A stretch of DNA of 13,154 nt from Caldifarciminota bacterium (GTDB lineage: Bacteria > Hydrothermota > Tepidihabitantia > SM23-42): contig DAOVAN010000031.1 in assembly GCA_030671005.1 (NCBI GenBank), positions 1 through 13,154 on the forward strand, in the 5' to 3' direction. Below, piece by piece: positions 1 to 6,501 of the stretch; position 1 is the first letter of the stretch; each line of letters begins with the position of its first letter. Below the pieces are notes generated by a model, which was given only the letters and a program-made list of their open reading frames with translations, did no database searches and was not told the origin of the DNA. A program made the position numbers and the translations under genes.

Positions 1-2
1 TG

Positions 3-470
3 AACGCAAGCGGAGACCATGATGGATACGGTTGGGCGATAACCGTTGACTTCATGGGTGCTACCTATCCCATGGCCAATGCAGCAAATGATTCCTTTGT
101 CGACTTCTATATCACGAATTTCATGAATGATTCTATAGGTGGGCCTTGGCCTGTTCCCTGGAGCATATCCAGCCCTGATACCGCTACACATGACCCGGGT
201 GGAGGCGCGGTTCCTCAAGCCGACTGGCGCGTGACATGGTTCTCGGATCCTCTCCCAGATCCGCAAGCAATCTTACCGCGTTACGCTCCGACGACCTTTT
301 TCAGATTCATGAGCGGCATCGAAACTGACACGACGTATATTGGTGTTTATCTGGATGCAGAAGAGCACTATGGATTGGTGAAGTTCTTTGGCGCAGATAC
401 AATTGCCGGTACTATCCAAGTGGAAACCTGGTTACAAACAGTGTCAGGTTTACGTCTGATTACCCACTAA
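3..470 (+). CDS. C-terminal part of an unidentified, probably exported protein (5' end outside window)
   Basis: An open frame runs from the window edge to a TAA at 468-470, giving 155 visible residues. The true start lies upstream: the first in-frame ATG at 54 is internal, because the frame is already open before it and reads plausible protein. I do not recognise the family. The visible part is rich in Gly, Asp, Pro, Thr and aromatic residues, has no membrane segment, only one Cys-free stretch and few Lys, a composition typical of secreted or cell-surface beta-rich proteins. That is inference from composition only. It is followed about 20 bases later by a strong intrinsic terminator, so it is the last gene of its transcript. 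It is unrelated in apparent function to the genes that follow. Confidence 0.6.
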   Translation, partial: NASGDHDGYGWAITVDFMGATYPMANAANDSFVDFYITNFMNDSIGGPWPVPWSISSPDTATHDPGGGAVPQADWRVTWFSDPLPDPQAILPRYAPTTFFRFMSGIETDTTYIGVYLDAEEHYGLVKFFGADTIAGTIQVETWLQTVSGLRLITH

Positions 471-489
471 GCATACTAAAATTAGAAGG

Positions 490-515
490 GGCGGGCTTAA
501 GCCCGCCTTTTTTTT
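490..515 (+). terminator. Rho-independent terminator of the partial gene
   Basis: A perfect 7-bp GC-only stem (GGCGGGC, 490-496, with GCCCGCC, 501-507) encloses a TTAA loop and runs directly into eight T residues (508-515). It begins 20 bases after the stop codon of the partial gene. This is the clearest intrinsic terminator in the window. Confidence 0.93.
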
Positions 516-965
516 GTCCGGTCGCAAGTGATAGATGGCTCATGGCTACATATCCTTACCTCTCTTACTATGACAATGAGACCAGGTGAAAACGGAGACA
601 GGGAGATGTACACCCTCACCCTGGCCCTCTCCCCTCAAGGGAGAGGGTGTTTTGTGGGAATCCTCTCCCTCGAGCAGGGAGAGGAAGAACTAAGGTATAC
701 TGCCTGCCCCGTAGCTCGAAGAGGTGTGGGGTCATTGCGCTTGTCCGCCTTAGGAGGAAGGAGTCCACTGTAGCTTCTGCGTAGGTGGGCGACGAAGCAA
801 TCTTACGCAAGAACTGCAGAGATTGCCACGGCTGGCGAAGCCAGCCTCGCAATGACCGGATGGGTTGGTGAGATTGCCACGCCCTTCGATAAACTCAGGG
901 CTCGCAATGACGTAGTTGCGGCTTTTTCGCTGATTTGCTGATACGCATGGGTTCTCTCATAATTC
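516..965. repeat. Gene-free block of interspersed inverted-repeat elements
   Basis: About 450 bases with no credible gene. Two perfect hairpins come first: CCCTCTCCC/GGGAGAGGG (625-633 with 639-647) and TCCTCTCCCT/AGGGAGAGGA (661-670 with 676-685). Then come three copies of a bipartite element that begins GATTGC and ends CGCAATGAC. Two copies lie on the + strand, GAGATTGCCACG...CTCGCAATGAC at 819-856 and 870-911. One lies inverted, with its ends at 803-791 and 739-731. The 819-856 copy contains a perfect GGCTGGC/GCCAGCC stem (830-836 with 840-846). Elements of this look are widespread between genes in many uncultured bacteria and give rise to false short ORFs. Their function is unknown to me. 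Confidence 0.8.
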
Positions 966-993
966 TTGATTGTAATGATACAATGGATATAAT
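966..993 (+). promoter_or_regulatory. Sigma-70-type promoter of the CPBP gene
   Basis: The -35 box TTGATT (966-971), a 16-base spacer and a perfect -10 box TATAAT (988-993). Only six bases separate the -10 box from the GTG at 1000, so the expected transcription start falls on or next to the start codon. No Shine-Dalgarno sequence is present. This implies a leaderless transcript. Confidence 0.8.
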
Positions 994-999
994 TGGGAT

Positions 1000-1671
1000 G
1001 TGTTAAGGTTGCTGAGGGACTATCTCGATGAGTTCAAGAAAATCGATCTTGAAGCGGCAACCATTATTATCTATTCTACACTTGTTTTGCTTTTTGTGCT
1101 GTTCTTGCGGCGCACACATTTTATCCTGCCCGGAGAGGCATTCCTTGAGCGCCTCATCATCGTTGGCTTAATATACGTGATTTCACCTTTGTTACTCCTC
1201 TTTCTTTTCAAACGTGCACCTAAAGATTTTGGGATAAATCTCGGTAATCCGAAGCAATGGATGAAAGAAGTGTTCTTTTTCTATGCGATTTTTCTGATTA
1301 TCCTTATTATCGCATTCAAGTTCACTAATCTCAAGACTGTCTACCCCCTGTACCGTAAGGCCGCACATGGCATGAGCTATTTCTTCTTTTACCAACTGAT
1401 TCAACTCTGGTACATGCTGGGCTGGGAATTTTTCTTCCGGGGATTCATGTTGTTCGGGCTCGAGAGAACCTTTGGTAGGATGAGCGTCGTGATACAGGCT
1501 ATGCCCTTTGCACTTTGGCACTTCAAAAAGCCAAAGATCGAAGCCTATGGTGCGATATTTGCGGGGATTTTCCTCGGTATAATCGGCTTGCGTGCCCGCA
1601 GTTTTCTACCCTGTGTGTTACTACATTATTTGATCATAGTGACGGCAGATATAATAGGACTGCTGCTGTAA
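1000..1671 (+). CDS. CPBP-family intramembrane protease-like membrane protein
   Basis: A 223-residue integral membrane protein with about seven hydrophobic segments (near residues 20-37, 51-70, 91-107, 126-150, 160-175, 182-197, 201-221). It carries the three CPBP/Rce1-like motif positions: E143-x3-R147 followed by Gly, F170-x3-H174, and H209 in the last helix. Family members are intramembrane metal- or glutamate-dependent peptidases that process prenylated proteins, bacteriocins or unknown targets; the substrate here is unknown. The classical EExxxR motif reads W-E-F-F-F-R, so the first Glu is replaced by Trp142. This may alter or abolish catalysis, or mark a subfamily. The GTG start is chosen because the promoter places it at the transcript 5' end; TTG at 1009 is the nearest alternative. 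It converges on rny, with 47 bases between their stop codons. Confidence 0.8.
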   Translation: MLRLLRDYLDEFKKIDLEAATIIIYSTLVLLFVLFLRRTHFILPGEAFLERLIIVGLIYVISPLLLLFLFKRAPKDFGINLGNPKQWMKEVFFFYAIFLIILIIAFKFTNLKTVYPLYRKAAHGMSYFFFYQLIQLWYMLGWEFFFRGFMLFGLERTFGRMSVVIQAMPFALWHFKKPKIEAYGAIFAGIFLGIIGLRARSFLPCVLLHYLIIVTADIIGLLL

Positions 1672-1688
1672 AAACGCAGTACCATTTC

Positions 1689-1719
1689 TTCGAAATTCGC
1701 ATTCCGAAATTCGAAATTC
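1689..1719. repeat. Short direct repeats of CGAAATTCG between convergent genes
   Basis: CGAAATTCG occurs at 1691-1699 and 1705-1713, and a partial third copy, CGAAATTC, follows at 1712-1719 and overlaps the rny stop codon. It lies between the convergent CPBP and rny genes. No hairpin followed by a T-run is visible for either strand, so I cannot point to an intrinsic terminator here. Confidence 0.6.
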
Positions 1720-3275
1720 TATTTAGCTGTTTCCACTACCCTCTTTTCCCGTATCACCGTGACTTTTATCTGGCCGGGGTATTGAGTTTCTTTCTCAATG
1801 CGGCGCGCGATGTCATGTGCTAGGCTCTCGGCCTGAAGATCGGAGATCTTCTCAGGGTGAACCATGACCCTGATTTCACGGCCGGCCTGTATGGCAAATA
1901 CCCTCTCCACGCCGTCAAACGAAGAGGCCAGTTCTTCGAGCGTGTTAAGCCGCTTTATGTACGCCTCGATAGTCTCGCGGCGCGCACCGGGTCTTGACCC
2001 GGAGATCGAGTCTGCGATCTCCACAATGGCCGCATAGGGTGATATGGGTTTAATTTCCTCATGATGGGCAGCAATCGAATTAATAATAACTTCGGACTCT
2101 TCAAACTTAGTAGCGATTTCGGAACCGATGTGAGCATGAGAGCCTTCGAATGTTCCGTCGGCAACCTTACCCAGGTCATGAAGGAGACCTGCCCTTTTTG
2201 CCATATTCTGATCCAGCCCTAACTCTTGCGCAAGTAACGCTGAAAGATAGGCGACCTCTTTCGAATGTTGCAGTAAGTTCTGTCCGTAACTGGTCCGGTA
2301 TTTCATTTTGCCAAGATATTTGATGATTTCGGGCGGCACGCCGATTATGCCTAGCTCCAGCACCACCTCTTCACCCGTGTTTTTGATGATGCCTTCAATC
2401 TCTTTACGTGCATTCTGTACTACGTCTTCGATTCTTGATGGATGTATTCGTCCATCGGTTATCAGCTTTTCCATTGAAATACGGGCAACTTCCCTCCGTA
2501 TCGGATCGAAGCAGGAGAGGGATATCATCTCGGGTGTATCATCGATGACGACCTCGCAGCCGGTCAGATTCTCAAATGCCCTGATGTTTCTGCCTTCTCG
2601 GCCGATTATCCGTCCCTTCATTTCATCAGATGGAATTGGCACTACGGATATCGTCGTGTCCGCCGTATGCGAAGTAGCACAACGCTGGATGACCTGTAGT
2701 ATCACTTCACGTGCGCTGTCATCAGCCTTTGCTTTTGCTTCTTCTTTGATCTGGTTAATCAAAGACGCGGCTTCATGTCTAGCTTCGGCTTCGAGATTCT
2801 TCTTGAGCATCTCTTTGGCCTCTTCCTTAGACAAGTTAGCGATCTTCTGAAGCGCTTCGTTTTGCTCTCTTATCATTTGGTCTAACCGCTCTGATTTCGC
2901 GTGAATGATTCTCTCTTTATTCTGCAGGTTGTGTTGCGTAGTCATCAGTTCTTTCTCTTTGTCAACGATCAGATGCTCGTGCCGGTCTAATATCATCTCT
3001 TTTTCTGCTAGTCTTTGCTCGGCTTTATCGATCTCTTTTCTCTTGGAGGCGGTTTCTTTTTCAAACTTGAGTTTCTCTTGATACCAGTGTTCTTTGGCGG
3101 CGATCTCAGCTGATTTACGACTGTTGTCGGCTTCTCTTTTTGCTTCTTCGATCAATCTTGAAGCTTCGGTCGAGGCAGTCGCTAGTTTTGATTTTCCATA
3201 TTTTTGATACAAGGAAATTGCTAAAACGATCGCCGCAATTGAGGCGGCGACGGCTATTATCACAGATATAATCAT
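1719..3275 (-). CDS. rny: Ribonuclease Y
   Basis: A 518-residue endoribonuclease that starts bulk mRNA decay at the cytoplasmic membrane. The order matches RNase Y: an N-terminal membrane anchor (residues 2-22), a long charged coiled coil (about 30-200), a KH RNA-binding domain with G221-R-I-I-G-R-E-G228, then an HD metal-dependent phosphohydrolase domain with H366-D367 in LLHDLGK. Length is that of the family (about 510-520). The ATG at 3275 has a good Shine-Dalgarno site, AAGGAG, five bases upstream. It is the last gene of the thrS-to-rny cluster and follows the 6S RNA with a short gap. The pairing of zapA with rny is a recurring neighbourhood in several phyla. RNase Y rather than RNase E as decay enzyme is a taxonomic hint. 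Confidence 0.97.
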   Translation of the reverse strand: MIISVIIAVAASIAAIVLAISLYQKYGKSKLATASTEASRLIEEAKREADNSRKSAEIAAKEHWYQEKLKFEKETASKRKEIDKAEQRLAEKEMILDRHEHLIVDKEKELMTTQHNLQNKERIIHAKSERLDQMIREQNEALQKIANLSKEEAKEMLKKNLEAEARHEAASLINQIKEEAKAKADDSAREVILQVIQRCATSHTADTTISVVPIPSDEMKGRIIGREGRNIRAFENLTGCEVVIDDTPEMISLSCFDPIRREVARISMEKLITDGRIHPSRIEDVVQNARKEIEGIIKNTGEEVVLELGIIGVPPEIIKYLGKMKYRTSYGQNLLQHSKEVAYLSALLAQELGLDQNMAKRAGLLHDLGKVADGTFEGSHAHIGSEIATKFEESEVIINSIAAHHEEIKPISPYAAIVEIADSISGSRPGARRETIEAYIKRLNTLEELASSFDGVERVFAIQAGREIRVMVHPEKISDLQAESLAHDIARRIEKETQYPGQIKVTVIREKRVVETAK

Positions 3276-3287
3276 AAAGACTCCTTA

Positions 3288-3300
3288 CCTCCACCGGAGG
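3288..3300 (-). promoter_or_regulatory. Small hairpin at the rny ribosome-binding region
   Basis: CCTCC (3288-3292) and GGAGG (3296-3300) form a perfect 5-bp stem with a 3-base loop, about 12 bases upstream of the rny start codon. On the - strand it yields a GGAGG that competes with the nearer AAGGAG for pairing to 16S rRNA, so it could modulate translation. It is short and may be chance. Confidence 0.35.
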
Positions 3301-3313
3301 CTAATTTATTAAA

Positions 3314-3465
3314 GCCCCCCGCAAGTGCCGTGTGGTAAAAAGTCTATGAACCCAAGGTTAAGATGGGCGCCGGTCGACTTCGGGTAAAATCCCTGGTCGA
3401 ACTTGGCTCCCTTAAGATGGGTGTTGGCTCAAGACTTAATACCTATCACGAGCACCGCAGGGAAC
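3314..3465 (-). ncRNA. ssrS: 6S RNA
   Basis: The zapA-rny gap holds a long rod-like RNA on the - strand. Its 5' end CCCTGCGGTGC (from 3462 downward) pairs with GGCACTTGCGGGG (3329-3317 downward), the typical 6S closing stem. The next helix joins TTGAGCCAA to TTGGGTTCA with one bulged G; TTGAGCC and GGGTTCA are hallmark 6S segments flanking the promoter-like bubble. The apical arm pairs TTAAGGGAGCC with GGCGCCC...CTTAA and is capped by GTTCGAC/GTCGAC and GGG/CCC stems. 6S RNA mimics an open promoter and sequesters RNA polymerase holoenzyme in slow growth. It lies directly downstream of zapA in many bacteria, including E. coli, which supports the call. About 150 nt; exact ends are uncertain. 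Confidence 0.85.
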
Positions 3466-3467
3466 GA

Positions 3468-3473
3468 ATTATG
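3468..3473 (-). promoter_or_regulatory. Possible -10 box for 6S RNA
   Basis: CATAAT (read on the - strand from 3473) matches the -10 consensus at five of six bases and ends about six bases before the expected 6S 5' end. It overlaps the zapA stop codon. No good -35 box is seen (CTCAAG at the right place), so activator dependence, or release by processing of the cluster transcript, are both possible. Confidence 0.35.
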
Positions 3474-3756
3474 GAACAGCTTCGTCTATCTTGAGGATTA
3501 GATCTCTAATCCTCTCTTCCATTTCAGATAATTTCTTATTAAGTTGATTATCTCGTTGGAGATAGTCATCAACCAAATTCAAACAGGCGAGTACCGCTAT
3601 TTTTGTCGTCGAAGGCAAAGGGAACTCCCGATGTATTTCTTTCATTTTGGCATCGACGATTTCGGCGACTTCCTTTATTCGTTCAGTATCCACATCGTCG
3701 GAAATGACGCGGTAATCATTTCCAAAGATATTTACGATGACCTCGGTTTTCTTCAC
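3469..3756 (-). CDS. zapA: Cell division protein ZapA
   Basis: A 95-residue ZapA family protein, which binds and bundles FtsZ filaments at mid-cell. The N-terminal V-x-I-F-G-N-D-Y-R-V segment and the V-A-E-I-V-D-A-K-M-K helix are family-typical, followed by the I-A-V-L-A-C-L-N-L-V-D-D-Y-L helix and a C-terminal coiled coil. The start is GTG at 3756, supported by AGGAG five bases upstream; that site overlaps the stop codon of the ZapB-like gene, so the two are translationally linked. Its 3' end carries a 20-bp inverted repeat (3493-3514) that is unusual in coding DNA. 6S RNA follows immediately. Sits between pheT and rny. Confidence 0.92.
   Translation of the reverse strand: MKKTEVIVNIFGNDYRVISDDVDTERIKEVAEIVDAKMKEIHREFPLPSTTKIAVLACLNLVDDYLQRDNQLNKKLSEMEERIRDLILKIDEAVP
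3493..3514. repeat. Near-perfect 22-base palindrome in the 3' end of zapA
   Basis: GAGGATTAGA (3493-3502), two bases, then the exact reverse complement TCTAATCCTC (3505-3514). It is inside zapA coding sequence and lies roughly 30 to 50 bases upstream of the predicted 6S RNA 5' end. As DNA it has the form of a dimeric-regulator operator; as RNA it could form a hairpin. Confidence 0.75.
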
Positions 3757-3764
3757 CTTATCTC

Positions 3765-3941
3765 CTATAATAAAAGATTATCAACCTTCTCTATTAAACC
3801 ATCAACCCGTTTTTTTGCTTCTTGTTTAGCATTTTGCAAACGACTGTTGCTTTCCTCCAAATTTTCGACCTTCTGCTTGATCTCGTTGATCAAAGAAATC
3901 AACTTGTCGATACGTTCCTCAAGCTTAGTTAATTCGTCCAA
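3765..3941 (-). CDS. Small coiled-coil protein, ZapB-like division factor candidate
   Basis: A 58-residue protein that is easy to miss because it is short and starts with TTG. AAAGGAG lies five bases upstream of the TTG at 3941, inside the last codons of pheT, and the stop codon at 3767-3765 forms part of the zapA Shine-Dalgarno site. The sequence is almost entirely a Leu/Ile heptad coiled coil rich in Glu, Lys, Asn and Gln (for example LTKLEERIDKLISLINEI), with no membrane segment. This size, composition and position directly before zapA resemble ZapB, the coiled-coil partner of ZapA at the Z-ring, but coiled coils are low-information and the assignment is inference. The spacing is two bases from pheT and eight to zapA. 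Confidence 0.72.
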   Translation of the reverse strand: MDELTKLEERIDKLISLINEIKQKVENLEESNSRLQNAKQEAKKRVDGLIEKVDNLLL

Positions 3942-3943
3942 CT

Positions 3944-6274
3944 CTACTCCTTTGTTCTGAGATTTGCCTTGAACGTCTTAAGCGTTTCCTCAGCAATTTT
4001 CTTGACAAAGATGTCTACCTCTTTGTCGGTCAGCGTCCGGTCTGGTGCACGGAAGTGTAGACGGAATCCTAAGCTTTTCTTAGCCGGGGGCAAATTTTTC
4101 CCCTTGTAATAATCGAATAGTACAACCTTTTCCAAAATCGGCCCGCCGACTTTGGATATGACATTAACCATAGCAGGGACTTGTACTGCTTCATCAGTGA
4201 TGAAGGAAAGATCTCTCGTATTGGCAGGGAATTTTGCTGGTGGCATGTAAAAAGTGTCGCCGCTCATGTTCCACAGAGGATCCAGTGCTAATTCAAAATA
4301 GTAATATGGCTCCTTACAGAGACTGGCATCGATAGAACCCAAGAACCCGAGTTCTTTACCGGATGCCCAGATCGTGACACCTTGTTCAAAACCCTGTTTG
4401 TTTGTCGGTTTGAAGCTGGCCTCATTGATGTGGAGGATGTAGAAAATGCTTTCTATTACACCCTTGGCATCGAAGTAGTTTAGTTCTTCGTTACTTTGAT
4501 GCCAGAAATCTCGATAGCGATCTCCGCCTAATATGGCTCCCAGTTCTGTTTCCTGAAAAGGCGGCTTGGAGAGCAGTACGTTCCCGGTTTCAAATAACTT
4601 AAGGGATCTATTGCCCTTGGACAGATTGTAGTTCAAAGAATCCAACAACCCAAAAAAGAGTGTTGGTCTAAGTGCATCGAACCGCTCGTTGAGCGGGTTC
4701 ACTATTTTTACATACTCCGAAAACCCGAATTGCTCGAGTAGTCTGCTCGACATTAACGATAGATTGTATGTTTCATCGAATCCTTGTCCGACCAGATAAT
4801 TCTTGATCATCTCCTCGTAAACAAGCGCTTTGTTGATTTTGGCGTGCCCGGCCCATTTCTTCGGTTCGGTCTCAGGTATCCGCATGTAACCGTAGACACG
4901 TGCAACCTCTTCATATATATCTTCCTCGATCTCTAGGTCGCGGCGGAAATGGGGTATTCGTGCAAGCAGTTTCTTCGTACCCGTGACCTGAATGCTGATC
5001 TTCTTTAATATGTCTCTAACTTGCTTGGCGTTCAAATTCAGCGATAGTATTTCGTTCAACCGCTGGAGCGAGAATTGCATCTTTTTCGGCGTTGCCTTCT
5101 TGCCCTGGCCTATGAATTCTATTTCCCGGCTGCGGACATGCTGTTTGAACAGTGCTCCGGCCATAGCTGAGGTTGCATCGACAATGGCTAGATCACCACC
5201 CCTTTCAAATCTCGTTGAGGCATCGGTCATGAGGCCTAATCGTCGTGCTGTGTGCCCAATACGCTTGGGGTCAAAGTAGGCGCTTTCGAGGACTACCCTT
5301 TTTGTGGCGGTTGATATCTGCGCACGTTTTGCACCGATGATACCGGCAAGTGCAATGGGTCCATCGTGGTCAGCGATAACCAGGTCTTCCCGGGCGAGCT
5401 TGAGGACTGTATTGTCCAGGGTCACGAATTTCTCTCCCGCCTGTGCCCGCCGGATAACAATGCCACCCTTAAGTAAATCAAGATCAAAGGGATGCAGTGG
5501 TTGGCCGCTCAGAAGCATGACGAGGTTGGTAATGTCCACAATGTTATTTATGCCCTTCATACCCATACAATACAGACGCCATTTCAGCCAGAACGGAGAT
5601 TCCTCGACCGTGGTGTTGTCGAAGACACGTCCGGTATACCTGGGACAGCCACCGATATCAGCAATTCTGATTTTGAAACTACCGGTTCGATTACGTTGTT
5701 TTGGAGCGTACAGTCTATCCAGTGAACTCAGCTTGGAGTAATCAATACCCAGACTACCAGATATCTCACGAGCAATACCTTCTAAGGACAGCCAGTCTGG
5801 CCGGTTGGGCGTCGTACCGATATCAACAATCAGGTCGTCGAAATAGTCTGCAAATGGTGCGCCTGGTTTACCACGATCCAGCACAATGACGCCGGTTGAT
5901 TCTTCAGCCAATCCTAATTCTTGTTCACTTACCAACACACCTTGTGATTTGATCCCGCCGAAATTCTTTTCGGTGACCATGCTATCGTTGAGTTTGACAT
6001 TGGCTGGTGCAACAAGAACAAGATCGCCTTTCTTGATGTTCTTGGCTGCCGTGACGATTTGGATATTCTTTTTAGCACTTACATTCAATACATCCAGGCC
6101 TTCTTGTCGAGGATGAGGGGTGATCCTTTTTATCTGTCCAATGAATATACCGTCGGGTACATACTTTATTTTATCTTCGACTTCAAGGCCTAGACTCAGA
6201 CATACCTTCTCTAGATTAGTAATATCGATTCTTGTTTTTAGAAACTCATCAAGCCACTTAATTGAAATTAACAC
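3944..6274 (-). CDS. pheT: Phenylalanine--tRNA ligase beta subunit
   Basis: 776 residues, close to the family's roughly 800. Together with PheS it forms the (alpha-beta)2 enzyme that charges tRNA-Phe. Visible order: the N-terminal LISIKWLDEFL start, an EMAP-type tRNA-binding domain (about 39-150), the G-T-T-P-N-R-P-D segment (153-160), B3/4 editing domain (about 205-370), B5 (about 395-465), catalytic-like core with N-P-L-N-E, and a C-terminal anticodon-binding FDX-ACB domain (about 683-776, F-P-A-N-T-R-D-L-S-F). The start is GTG at 6274 because the protein N-terminus matches the family there. A GAGG lies five bases upstream, within an interspersed repeat. Unlike the usual close pheS-pheT spacing, 241 bases of repeats separate it from pheS. 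Confidence 0.97.
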   Translation of the reverse strand: MLISIKWLDEFLKTRIDITNLEKVCLSLGLEVEDKIKYVPDGIFIGQIKRITPHPRQEGLDVLNVSAKKNIQIVTAAKNIKKGDLVLVAPANVKLNDSMVTEKNFGGIKSQGVLVSEQELGLAEESTGVIVLDRGKPGAPFADYFDDLIVDIGTTPNRPDWLSLEGIAREISGSLGIDYSKLSSLDRLYAPKQRNRTGSFKIRIADIGGCPRYTGRVFDNTTVEESPFWLKWRLYCMGMKGINNIVDITNLVMLLSGQPLHPFDLDLLKGGIVIRRAQAGEKFVTLDNTVLKLAREDLVIADHDGPIALAGIIGAKRAQISTATKRVVLESAYFDPKRIGHTARRLGLMTDASTRFERGGDLAIVDATSAMAGALFKQHVRSREIEFIGQGKKATPKKMQFSLQRLNEILSLNLNAKQVRDILKKISIQVTGTKKLLARIPHFRRDLEIEEDIYEEVARVYGYMRIPETEPKKWAGHAKINKALVYEEMIKNYLVGQGFDETYNLSLMSSRLLEQFGFSEYVKIVNPLNERFDALRPTLFFGLLDSLNYNLSKGNRSLKLFETGNVLLSKPPFQETELGAILGGDRYRDFWHQSNEELNYFDAKGVIESIFYILHINEASFKPTNKQGFEQGVTIWASGKELGFLGSIDASLCKEPYYYFELALDPLWNMSGDTFYMPPAKFPANTRDLSFITDEAVQVPAMVNVISKVGGPILEKVVLFDYYKGKNLPPAKKSLGFRLHFRAPDRTLTDKEVDIFVKKIAEETLKTFKANLRTKE

Positions 6275-6310
6275 CCCTACCTCACTTCCTCGCTACGCTC
6301 GGGGTGATGT
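6275..6310 (-). repeat. Interspersed repeat immediately upstream of pheT, supplying its ribosome-binding site
   Basis: On the - strand this reads CACCCCGAGCGTAGCGAGGA followed by AGTGAGGTAGGG and the pheT GTG. The CCGAGCGTAGCGAGGA core is a sequence I recognise as a frequent intergenic repeat in bacterial genomes and metagenome assemblies. Its terminal GTGAGG is the only Shine-Dalgarno-like sequence before the start codon. Confidence 0.5.
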
Positions 6311-6332
6311 CCCTCACCGAACTCGGGATACT

Positions 6333-6369
6333 GATTTTTGCTACCAAATCGGAGATTTGGGCAAAAATC
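6333..6369. repeat. Hairpin GATTTTTGC...GCAAAAATC in the pheS-pheT gap
   Basis: Two stacked perfect stems: GATTTTTGC (6333-6341) with GCAAAAATC (6361-6369), and CCAAATC (6344-6350) with GATTTGG (6354-6360), separated by a two-base bulge and closed by a GGA loop. No T-run follows on the - strand, so it is not a standard terminator. It resembles the GATTTCTGC hairpins at 8030-8054 and 10705-10731 with a paired substitution in both arms. Confidence 0.8.
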
Positions 6370-6410
6370 GTACCGGAGATAAAAGAAAAGATCACAGCGA
6401 TGGTTACTTA

Positions 6411-6499
6411 GATTCATTGTATCTCCGCTATCTATTTTTATTATCTCTGTAATCATCCTTTTAGTATCACTGTAATCTGTTTTTATTATCATTGTAATC
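6411..6499 (-). repeat. 22-23-bp tandem repeat between pheS and pheT
   Basis: Read on the - strand, GATTACA starts at 6499, 6477 and 6454, with a degenerate fourth unit (GATAGCGGAGATAC) at 6432. The unit is roughly GATTACAnnGATAnTAAAAnn, A-rich and imperfect. Similar units occur on the + strand at 10753-10808. It forms most of the unusually long pheS-pheT gap. Confidence 0.8.
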
Positions 6500-6501
6500 A
6501 T

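Noticed and set aside
528..852. Two overlapping ORFs on opposite strands (81 and 78 codons)
   Set aside because: They lie entirely in hairpin-forming intergenic repeats, have no ribosome-binding site, and encode the kind of peptide that such repeats give by chance.
1672..1718. Terminator at the end of rny or the CPBP gene
   Set aside because: Only direct repeats of CGAAATTCG and a weak ACTGC/GCAGT pairing are seen, with no stable stem followed by a T-run on either strand.
2308..2850. A 180-codon + strand ORF opposite rny
   Set aside because: It is a Ser-rich shadow of the rny coding strand, with no start signal and no family resemblance.
6411..6499. Possible CRISPR array
   Set aside because: The units are adjacent 22-23-bp imperfect tandem copies without distinct spacers, and no cas gene is near.
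6277..6501. A 74-codon ORF in the pheS-pheT gap
   Set aside because: It is made of the tandem repeat, the hairpin and the interspersed repeat, with no homology or start signal.
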